From an uncultured Clostridia bacterium (lineage in GTDB: Bacteria; Bacillota; Clostridia; Oscillospirales; CAG-272), in NCBI GenBank assembly GCA_937895775.1, contig CALBLD010000342.1:1-5473 (forward strand): 5,473 bases of DNA, given 5' to 3'. Under the pieces are notes generated by a model. It made no database searches, was not told the DNA's origin, and saw only the letters and a program-made list of their open reading frames with translations. Shown in pieces: positions 1 through 5,473 of this stretch. The position numbers were made by a program, and so were the translations under genes. How positions within the stretch are numbered: position 1 is the first letter of the stretch; every line of letters begins with the position of its first letter.

Positions 1-1950
1 AAAAAACATATAGATAACAGTTGGCTGCTTGTATTCTACGATCTGATGATCTGCGCGGCGGTCGATCTGCTCCTTCTTGTCATATATAAGGGCAGCGGCA
101 GGATAGACTTTGCAGATGCGCTCGTTCACTCGGCACTGTCGGCGTGTTGCATTTTTTCCATGCGCGCGGTCTGGAAGGTGTACCGACAGGTATGGCGGTA
201 CGGAGGAATACAGAGCTATATAAGGCTTCTGATGTCGGACGGAATCGCTTTCCTGCTTTTCTGGTCTATAGGGCGTATGTTGCCTGTCGGACAGATATCA
301 TTTGCCAAAGCATTGTGTATAAGCTGTCTTTCACTGCTCGGATCGCTGTCTATCCGTATGGTATACCGTTATGCATATAAATGTTGCAATAAGGATACTG
401 CACGGGGACGCATGCTGAATCTGCTTGTCAAGATATTTGCCGGCAATCGTGTCGAACTCAACAGGTGTGAAAAAACAAACAAGATCAGCGTCGCAATCGT
501 AGGTGCGGGAACAGTCGGGGTCAGTCTTGCGGACGAACTGCTCGGAAATCCCGCATCGGCATATGTTCCGAAATGTTTTATTGATATTGATCCGTTGAAG
601 ATCGGACGCAGAATACAGGATATACCCGTAATATCCGAAAGCAGTCTTGCAAACGGGGCCATCGATCATTACCGGATTCAGGAATTTGTTTTCGCACTTC
701 CTCAACTGACGTCCGACCAAAAGAAAGAACTGTACAAGAAGTATAAGGCCTTCGGATGCAAACTGAAGGTTTACGACTACCCCGTGATTCATCAGGCGGG
801 CAGTTCAAAACGTCATTTGCGCGAATTTGATATCGAAGAACTTCTGTTCAGAAGACCCGTGGTTGTGACCGATGAAAAGACAAGTACATATTACAGAGAT
901 AAAGTCGTGCTTGTTACCGGAGGCGGCGGCAGTATAGGCAGTGAGCTTTGCCGTCAGATTGCCAAAATGTCTCCGAAACAGCTCATTGTCCTCGATGTTT
1001 GCGAGAACGGGGCATATAATGTTCAGCAGGAACTGAGGATGGCATATAAAGACCGCCTTGATCTGCATGTTGAAATCCTTTCGGTCTGTAACCGCAACGC
1101 GCTTGAAAGAGTGTTCGATAACTATCGACCTGATATCGTAGTGCATGCGGCGGCACACAAGCATGTGCCTCTTATGGAGCACAACTGCTGTGAGGCGATC
1201 GAAAATAATATTTTCGGAACGCTGAATACCGTCGAACTGTCCGAAAAATACCATGTGCGGAGATTTATGATGGTGTCCACCGATAAGGCGGTCAATCCGA
1301 CTAATGTGATGGGTGCGACAAAGAGAATGTGCGAGATGATAGTGCGGTCGTACAGTGCGGTGTCGGAGTATACGACCTTCAGCTCGACCCGCTTCGGAAA
1401 TGTGCTCGGAAGTGCAGGGTCGGTGATTCCTCTGTTCAGAAGTCAGATTATGAACGGCGGTCCGGTTACACTGACCGATAAACGTATCGTGCGGTATTTT
1501 ATGACGATACCCGAGGCAAGTCAGCTTGTCCTGCAGTCGGGCGCAATGGCGGAAAACGGAGAGCTGTTTGTACTTGATATGGGTAAGCCGGTAAAGATAC
1601 TTGATCTTGCCGAAAATATGATCCGCCTGAGCGGGTATGAGCCTTACCGCGATATCGATATTGAAGAGATCGGTCTGCGACCGGGAGAAAAGCTTTATGA
1701 AGAGCTGCTTGTAAATACCGAAAAACTCGGTAAGACCGATAACAGCCTGATCTTTATCGAGCATGACGAGCCGATAGGACAGATCGAACTTTATGAAAAG
1801 CTTGCCGCACTCAGAAACGCCTATATGAGCGGAGATGATGCACTGGCAAAGCAGACTCTGCGCGAAAGTGTTCCGACATTCAGAAGCCCGGAGGAGGTCA
1901 ATGCCGCCGCCGAAAAATCATCCGAGATGAAGATTGCAGTAAATGCATGA
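1..1950 (+). CDS. Membrane-anchored nucleotide-sugar 4,6-dehydratase/epimerase (CapD/PglF-like polysaccharide biosynthesis protein), 5' partial
   Basis: This protein probably converts a UDP-N-acetylhexosamine to its 4-keto-6-deoxy form at the inner face of the membrane, an early step in capsule, exopolysaccharide or glycan synthesis. Residues are numbered from the ATG at 46. Four hydrophobic segments (about 1-14, 26-42, 62-80, 87-107) come first. A Rossmann domain follows with GAGTVG at 153-158, then the catalytic extended-SDR domain with TGGGGSIG at 291-298, HAAAHKHVPLME at 367-378, STDKAVNP at 411-418 and MGATK at 422-426. In this family the catalytic pair is Asp-Lys (D413, K414), and Met (M422) replaces the usual SDR Tyr, as in PglF. 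RPGEKLYEE lies at 545-553. The frame stays open through positions 1-45, and that stretch reads as part of the first membrane segment, so ATG 46 is internal and the true start lies left of the window. At least 649 residues are present, near full family length. The family is secure; the exact sugar substrate cannot be told. Confidence 0.93.
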   Translation, partial: KKHIDNSWLLVFYDLMICAAVDLLLLVIYKGSGRIDFADALVHSALSACCIFSMRAVWKVYRQVWRYGGIQSYIRLLMSDGIAFLLFWSIGRMLPVGQISFAKALCISCLSLLGSLSIRMVYRYAYKCCNKDTARGRMLNLLVKIFAGNRVELNRCEKTNKISVAIVGAGTVGVSLADELLGNPASAYVPKCFIDIDPLKIGRRIQDIPVISESSLANGAIDHYRIQEFVFALPQLTSDQKKELYKKYKAFGCKLKVYDYPVIHQAGSSKRHLREFDIEELLFRRPVVVTDEKTSTYYRDKVVLVTGGGGSIGSELCRQIAKMSPKQLIVLDVCENGAYNVQQELRMAYKDRLDLHVEILSVCNRNALERVFDNYRPDIVVHAAAHKHVPLMEHNCCEAIENNIFGTLNTVELSEKYHVRRFMMVSTDKAVNPTNVMGATKRMCEMIVRSYSAVSEYTTFSSTRFGNVLGSAGSVIPLFRSQIMNGGPVTLTDKRIVRYFMTIPEASQLVLQSGAMAENGELFVLDMGKPVKILDLAENMIRLSGYEPYRDIDIEEIGLRPGEKLYEELLVNTEKLGKTDNSLIFIEHDEPIGQIELYEKLAALRNAYMSGDDALAKQTLRESVPTFRSPEEVNAAAEKSSEMKIAVNA

Positions 1951-1960
1951 ATATATACAA

Positions 1961-1992
1961 AAAAGCCGCACTTTGAAAAAAGTGCGGCTTTT
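1961..1992 (+). terminator. Rho-independent terminator with GAAA loop after the CapD-like gene
   Basis: A perfect 14-bp stem (1961-1974 pairing with 1979-1992) encloses a GAAA tetraloop of the GNRA type at 1975-1978. The core is GCCGCACTTT paired with AAAGTGCGGC, flanked by A's on the left and four T's on the right. It begins 10 bases after the stop codon. The run of six A's at 1959-1964 would act as a U-tract on the minus strand, so it could work in both directions. The plus-strand T-run is short (TTTTGCC). Confidence 0.85.
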
Positions 1993-2013
1993 GCCGTAAA
2001 AAGCGGTTTTCGG

Positions 2014-2043
2014 TTGGCAGGTTGAGGCTTTTTTACATATCAT
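2014..2043 (+). promoter_or_regulatory. Putative sigma-A-type promoter for the DUF11 gene
   Basis: TTGGCA at 2014-2019 and TATCAT at 2038-2043 are each one base from the vegetative -35 and -10 consensus, with an 18-base spacer that contains a T-run (2029-2034). The predicted start of transcription falls near 2050, giving a leader of about 30 bases before the ATG at 2081. It lies after the terminator of the upstream gene, where a new promoter is expected. A weaker alternative is TTGAGG (2022-2027) with TATTGG (2045-2050). This is inferred from motif match only. Confidence 0.45.
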
Positions 2044-2045
2044 GT

Positions 2046-2060
2046 ATTGGGACGTCCAAT
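2046..2060. repeat. Short inverted repeat ATTGG-N5-CCAAT in the leader region
   Basis: Five-base arms (2046-2050 and 2056-2060) surround GACGT. It lies immediately after the putative -10 element, around the expected transcription start, and is followed by seven A's and then the ribosome binding site. It could be an operator half-site pair or a small 5' hairpin. The arms are short, so chance is a real alternative. Confidence 0.3.
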
Positions 2061-2067
2061 AAAAAAA

Positions 2068-2072
2068 CGGAG
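2068..2072 (+). promoter_or_regulatory. Ribosome binding site of the DUF11 gene
   Basis: CGGAG sits after an A-rich stretch and 8 bases before the ATG at 2081, an ideal spacing. It decides the start: another ATG at 2074 is out of frame and only one base from the Shine-Dalgarno core. Confidence 0.8.
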
Positions 2073-2080
2073 TATGATAT

Positions 2081-2932
2081 ATGGCAAAATTCACAAACTA
2101 CGCAACCCTCTCGTATAACGGTATTGCAACAGATTCCAATACCGTAGAGGGGGAACTGCTTGAAACACTTGCGGTAACAAAAACAGCAGTTACCGACGAC
2201 TATGTATCCGGCGACGATATTGCTTATGTGATATCGCTTGTAAACAGCGGAACGACCGCACTGACGGGTCTGACGGTCACCGATAACCTCGGTGAGTACC
2301 TGTTCGGCGAAAATACCCTGTACCCTCTCGCATATAAAGCCGATTCTCTGAGATATTATGTAAACGGGGAACTTCGGACAAATCCCGGGGTCACAGCCGG
2401 ACCTCCGCTTGTAATAAGCGGAGTTTCGGTTCCCGCGGGAGGCAATGCAATGCTAATTTACGAAGCGGATGTCAATTCCTTTGCTCCGCTTGCGGCAGCG
2501 GCAACGATTACGAACAGGGTGACCGTCACGGGCGACGCTCTTTCCGCACCCGTCACGGCGGAAGCGATTCTGACCGCAAGACCCGAGGTCAGACTCGGTA
2601 TAAGCAAATCATTAAGCCCGCTTACCGTTTCGGAAAACGGACAGCTGACCTATACCTTTGTGATAGAAAATACAGGCAGTCTCGCGGCGACCGCGGCGGA
2701 TAATGCGGTGCTGACCGACACCTTCAATCCGAGACTCAACAATATAACCGTCAGCTTCAACGGTACGGCATGGACTGCGGGCACGAATTATAATTATGAC
2801 GCCACGACAGGAGTGTTCACAACCCTGCCCGGACAGATAACCGTCCCTGCGGCAACTTATACCCAAGGTGAGGACGGAAGCGTCACGACGGTGCCGGGAA
2901 CAGCCACGCTCGTCATAACCGGAACAGTCTGA
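2081..2932 (+). CDS. DUF11 repeat-domain protein, two domains, no signal peptide
   Basis: The 283-residue protein has two DUF11-type beta-sandwich domains, about residues 30-166 and 170-283. Matching motifs are LAVTK (30-34) with LGISK (172-176), IAYVISLVNSG (47-57) with LTYTFVIENTG (189-199), and LTVTD (64-68) with AVLTD (209-213). Residues 4-26 (FTNYATLS onward) resemble the end of domain 1 (ITNRVTVT, 143-150), whereas domain 2 stops at ATLVITGTV, which corresponds to AMLIYEADV of domain 1, and so lacks its closing strands. There is no signal peptide, membrane segment or sorting motif. The protein has no Cys or His, one Trp (W231), 4 Lys, 6 Arg and about 25 acidic residues, so it is strongly acidic. 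The start is fixed by the CGGAG site 8 bases upstream. DUF11 is usually found in surface or cell-wall proteins; I recall similar short, leaderless proteins in gut Clostridia, but their function is unknown to me. It appears to be a single-gene unit between two terminators, unrelated to its neighbours. Confidence 0.9.
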   Translation: MAKFTNYATLSYNGIATDSNTVEGELLETLAVTKTAVTDDYVSGDDIAYVISLVNSGTTALTGLTVTDNLGEYLFGENTLYPLAYKADSLRYYVNGELRTNPGVTAGPPLVISGVSVPAGGNAMLIYEADVNSFAPLAAAATITNRVTVTGDALSAPVTAEAILTARPEVRLGISKSLSPLTVSENGQLTYTFVIENTGSLAATAADNAVLTDTFNPRLNNITVSFNGTAWTAGTNYNYDATTGVFTTLPGQITVPAATYTQGEDGSVTTVPGTATLVITGTV

Positions 2933-2937
2933 TATGA

Positions 2938-2971
2938 AAAAAGCAATTGCGGATTTCCGCAATTGCTTTTT
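2938..2971. terminator. Bidirectional hairpin terminator shared by the converging DUF11 and purL genes
   Basis: A near-perfect stem (2938-2953 pairing with 2956-2971, up to 16 bp with a tight loop ATTT when the innermost pair opens) is bordered by six A's on the left and five T's on the right. Each strand therefore reads as hairpin plus U-tract. It fills almost all of the 42-base gap between the two stop codons and begins 3 bases past the purL stop on the minus strand. Each arm contains the palindrome GCAATTGC. Confidence 0.9.
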
Positions 2972-2974
2972 CAT

Positions 2975-5473
2975 TTATCCGAAATATCTGACCGCCGCCT
3001 CAAACATCCTTATGTCGTAGTTGCCGGGGACATTTTTGTACAGATTGCTTCCGATACGTTCGCTGTGTCCCATTTTTCCGAATACACGTCCGTCGGGAGA
3101 GGTAATACCCTCAATCGCGGCTGCCGAGCCGTTCGGATTGAACATGATGTCACCGGAGGCATTTCCGTCCATATCGGCATACTGTGTTGCGATCTGACCG
3201 TTTGCCGCAAGTTTTGCGATCAGTGCGCTGTCGGCAAAAAAGCGTCCTTCGCCGTGCGAGATCGGAACGCTGTAAATTTCACCCGGATTTGTGAGCGAAA
3301 GCCACGGCGACTTGTTTGACACTATGCGCGTACGGACGATTTTTGACTGATGCCGCGCGATCGTGTTGTATGTGAGCGTCGGACAGCTTTCGTCTATGTC
3401 GGTTATCTTCCCGTACGGAACAAGTCCGAGCTTTATAAGTGCCTGAAATCCGTTGCATATTCCGCACATCAGTCCGTCACGGCGTTCGAGCAGAGATGCA
3501 ACGCCTTCCTTTATCTCGGGATTGCGGAAGAAGGCGGTAATGAATTTGCCGCTTCCGTCAGGTTCGTCTCCGCCCGAAAATCCGCCGGGGATGAAGACGA
3601 TCTGCGAATCGCCAAGCCTTGACGCAAAGCTTTCGATACTTCTGCCGATGCTGTCCGCATTTCGGTTGTTTATTACGAAAATTTCGGCAACACCTCCCGC
3701 ATCCTCTATCGCTTTGGCTGAATCGTATTCGCAGTTTGTCCCCGGGAAAACGGGAATCAGAAAACGCGGCTTTGCCGATCTGACAGAGGGTGCGACACGG
3801 TTTACTGCTGTGTATGAGAGATTTTCCGCCTTGATGTCAGGAACTTCCGACCTGCACGGATATACTTTCTCAAGTCTGCCCTCGTAGTCGCCGAGAAGTT
3901 CCGAAAGACCGATGCTTTCTCCGCGGCGGGATATTTTGGGTTCTGAAACCGTTTCTCCGACGAGTATACAGCCGTCGGGAAGCGAAATGCCGTCGGCAAG
4001 TTCAAGCACAAACGCACCGTAGTTGCAGCCGAATATCTCATCCGTGTTCAGACAGTCGGAGTAGCAGAAGCCGATCATGTTCCCGAAGCACATTTTCATT
4101 ATCGCTTCGGCAATGCCGCCTCTGCCGACGGCATAGGCGGAGACAGCCGCTCCGGATGTAAGGAGATTGCCGACAGCGTTAAAGACAGCGATAAGCGATT
4201 TCGTGATCGGCAGACCGTCCCGATCGTATTTTGGCTTTATGAGTACACTTTTGTGATGCGCACCCTTGAACTCGGGCGAATGAATACGCGCGGCTTGCGA
4301 AGTTGTAACTGCAAAGGATACAAGTGTGGGCGGAACGTCAATGTTTTCAAACGAGCCGCTCATTGAATCCTTGCCGCCGATGGCACCGATGCGAAGCTCG
4401 GTCTGCGCCTTGAATGCTCCGAGAAGCGCGGCGAGCGGTTGGCCCCAGCGTTTTCCGTCCTTGCCCGGATGCATGAAATATTCCTGAAAGGTCAGATATG
4501 TGTCCTTAAACTCCGCACCTGACGCAATCAGTTTGCTTACCGATTCGACCACTGCGAGGTATGCGCCGTGAAACGGACTTTTTTCCGAAATGTATGGGTC
4601 GTATCCGTATGCCATGAGCGAACAGCAGTCGGTGTGACCCTTTTCGACCGGAAGCTTATGCACCATTGCCTGGATCGGAGTGAGCTGATATTTCCCACCG
4701 AACGGCATGAGTACCGTTCCGGCTCCGATTGTAGAGTCGAAGCGTTCGGATAAGCCTCTTTTTGAGCAGATGTTAAGATCAGCCGCAAGGGAAGTGTATC
4801 CGTCGGTAAACGATTCCGGGATTTCCTTGCCGAACGGAGCGGGAGAATCGGTAATTATTCCGATGTGCTTTTGCGCACCGTTTGAACCAAGAAACTCACG
4901 GCTGACATTCACGATTTCTCTGCCGTTCCACTTCATTATCAGCCTTTTGTCGTCGGTGACGGTTGCGACCGGAGTTGCGGAGAGGTTTTCGGAATCGGCA
5001 ATTTCAAGAAATGCTTTGACATCCTCGGGCGAAACCACTACCGCCATGCGCTCCTGACTTTCGCTTATCGCAAGTTCGGTTCCGTCAAGACCTTCGTATT
5101 TTTTCGGAACGGCATTGAGATCGATCTCAAGACCGTCGGCAAGCTCCCCGATGGCGACAGAAACGCCGCCCGCTCCGAAATCGTTGCACCGCTTTATCAT
5201 GCGGCATGCCTCCGGATTGCGGAAAAGCCGCTGAAGCTTGCGTTCTTCGGGCGCATTTCCTTTCTGAACTTCCGCTCCGCAGGTTTCAAGCGATTTTTCG
5301 GTGTGCGATTTTGAGGAGCCGGTAGCCCCTCCGCAGCCGTCGCGTCCGGTCGCACCCCCGAGGAGAATCACAATGTCTCCGGGGAGCGGAACTTCGCGTC
5401 TGACGTTTGCCGCCGGTGCCGCCGCAATCACTGCACCTATTTCCATATGCTTTGCGGCATATCCGGGATGATA
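2975..5473 (-). CDS. purL: Phosphoribosylformylglycinamidine synthase, single-chain form with C-terminal glutaminase domain, 5' partial
   Basis: PurL makes FGAM from FGAR, glutamine and ATP, step four of de novo purine synthesis, in the cytoplasm. Residues are numbered from the in-frame ATG at 5446. The frame continues to the window edge as YHPGYAAKH, conserved PurL sequence, so that ATG is internal. Visible parts are the end of the first PurM-like half with GGATGRDGCGGATGSS (30-45), RCNDFGAGG (86-94) and SESQERMAV (128-136); the second PurM-like half with GGKDSMSG (357-364); and a class I glutaminase domain from about 560, beginning near IPVFPGTNCEYDSAKA. The expected glutaminase triad is present: C664 in GICNGFQAL, and H794 and E796 in MGHSER. 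About 832 residues are in the window; single-chain PurLs are about 1,250 residues, so roughly the first third (PurS-like domain and start of the first half) lies beyond the right edge. The fused glutaminase separates it from the Bacillus-type split PurS/PurQ/PurL. No frameshift or lost key residue is seen. The promoter lies outside the window. Confidence 0.97.
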   Translation of the reverse strand, partial: YHPGYAAKHMEIGAVIAAAPAANVRREVPLPGDIVILLGGATGRDGCGGATGSSKSHTEKSLETCGAEVQKGNAPEERKLQRLFRNPEACRMIKRCNDFGAGGVSVAIGELADGLEIDLNAVPKKYEGLDGTELAISESQERMAVVVSPEDVKAFLEIADSENLSATPVATVTDDKRLIMKWNGREIVNVSREFLGSNGAQKHIGIITDSPAPFGKEIPESFTDGYTSLAADLNICSKRGLSERFDSTIGAGTVLMPFGGKYQLTPIQAMVHKLPVEKGHTDCCSLMAYGYDPYISEKSPFHGAYLAVVESVSKLIASGAEFKDTYLTFQEYFMHPGKDGKRWGQPLAALLGAFKAQTELRIGAIGGKDSMSGSFENIDVPPTLVSFAVTTSQAARIHSPEFKGAHHKSVLIKPKYDRDGLPITKSLIAVFNAVGNLLTSGAAVSAYAVGRGGIAEAIMKMCFGNMIGFCYSDCLNTDEIFGCNYGAFVLELADGISLPDGCILVGETVSEPKISRRGESIGLSELLGDYEGRLEKVYPCRSEVPDIKAENLSYTAVNRVAPSVRSAKPRFLIPVFPGTNCEYDSAKAIEDAGGVAEIFVINNRNADSIGRSIESFASRLGDSQIVFIPGGFSGGDEPDGSGKFITAFFRNPEIKEGVASLLERRDGLMCGICNGFQALIKLGLVPYGKITDIDESCPTLTYNTIARHQSKIVRTRIVSNKSPWLSLTNPGEIYSVPISHGEGRFFADSALIAKLAANGQIATQYADMDGNASGDIMFNPNGSAAAIEGITSPDGRVFGKMGHSERIGSNLYKNVPGNYDIRMFEAAVRYFG

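Noticed and set aside
46..48. ATG at 46 as the start of the CapD-like protein
   Set aside because: The frame is open to position 1 and the preceding 15 codons (including SWLLVFYDL) form the first half of a membrane segment. No Shine-Dalgarno sequence precedes the ATG.
805..1764. Minus-strand open frame of 319 codons
   Set aside because: It lies wholly inside the CapD-like gene, antisense to the conserved SDR catalytic domain. The encoded sequence is rich in His/Arg/Cys with no recognisable domain, typical of a shadow frame.
1994..2034. A second hairpin/T-run (CCG...TTTTCGG and TTTTTT at 2029-2034) as an attenuator or second terminator
   Set aside because: Pairing is interrupted and only three or four bases long per block, and no stem directly precedes the T-run. 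The T-run is better explained as promoter spacer.
2074..2076. Alternative ATG at 2074 for the DUF11 gene
   Set aside because: It is out of frame with the DUF11 coding sequence and only one base after the Shine-Dalgarno core.
2612..2974. Minus-strand open frame of 120 codons opposite the DUF11 gene
   Set aside because: It overlaps the end of a well-supported coding gene and its start lies in the shared terminator. The protein is low-complexity Arg/Cys-rich with no family resemblance.
3453..3887. Plus-strand open frame of 144 codons, with others at 2963-3319 and 4707-5057
   Set aside because: All are antisense to conserved purL sequence, including the glutaminase active site, have no proper ribosome binding site, and show no domain. 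They are shadows of purL.
5444..5446. ATG at 5446 (minus strand) as the purL start
   Set aside because: The upstream in-frame residues YHPGYAAKH are conserved internal PurL sequence, and the N-terminal third of the enzyme would be missing. The gene simply runs off the window.

Overview
The window looks like chromosomal DNA from an anaerobic Firmicute, most likely a gut Clostridia of the Ruminococcaceae/Oscillospiraceae/Lachnospiraceae sort. This placement is an inference. It rests on the single-chain PurL with a fused glutaminase domain and clostridial-style motifs, on a short two-domain DUF11 protein of a type I recall from gut Clostridia, and on compact intergenic regions with strong hairpin terminators. 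No mobile element, CRISPR array, tRNA or rRNA is visible.

Layout: (1) Positions 1-1950, plus strand, hold the nearly complete 3' part of a membrane-anchored nucleotide-sugar 4,6-dehydratase/epimerase of the CapD/PglF/WbpM class. It belongs to capsule, exopolysaccharide or glycan synthesis. Its reading frame is open at the left edge. A GAAA-loop hairpin terminator follows. (2) Positions 1993-2080 form a short promoter/leader region with a plausible sigma-A-type promoter, a small inverted repeat near the expected transcription start, and a clear ribosome binding site. (3) Positions 2081-2932, plus strand, encode a 283-residue DUF11 protein with no signal peptide, no cysteine and no histidine. 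(4) Positions 2933-2974 hold a hairpin terminator shared by converging genes. (5) Positions 2975-5473, minus strand, hold the C-terminal two thirds of purL (phosphoribosylformylglycinamidine synthase), with its frame open at the right edge.

The three genes do not form one pathway: one acts in surface glycan synthesis, one is of unknown function, and one acts in de novo purine synthesis. The terminators and the separate promoter suggest that the DUF11 gene is transcribed as a single-gene unit.

The most interesting signal is in the DUF11 protein. Its first ~23 residues match the last strands of its own domain 1, while its second domain ends before those strands. The chain is therefore arranged as if circularly permuted. 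Each DUF11 domain also carries a Lys and an Asp in positions resembling isopeptide-forming pilin domains, but the matching Asn of domain 2 sits at the N-terminus of the chain (N6). This leads to a testable idea of head-to-tail strand-swapped, possibly covalently linked, assembly.
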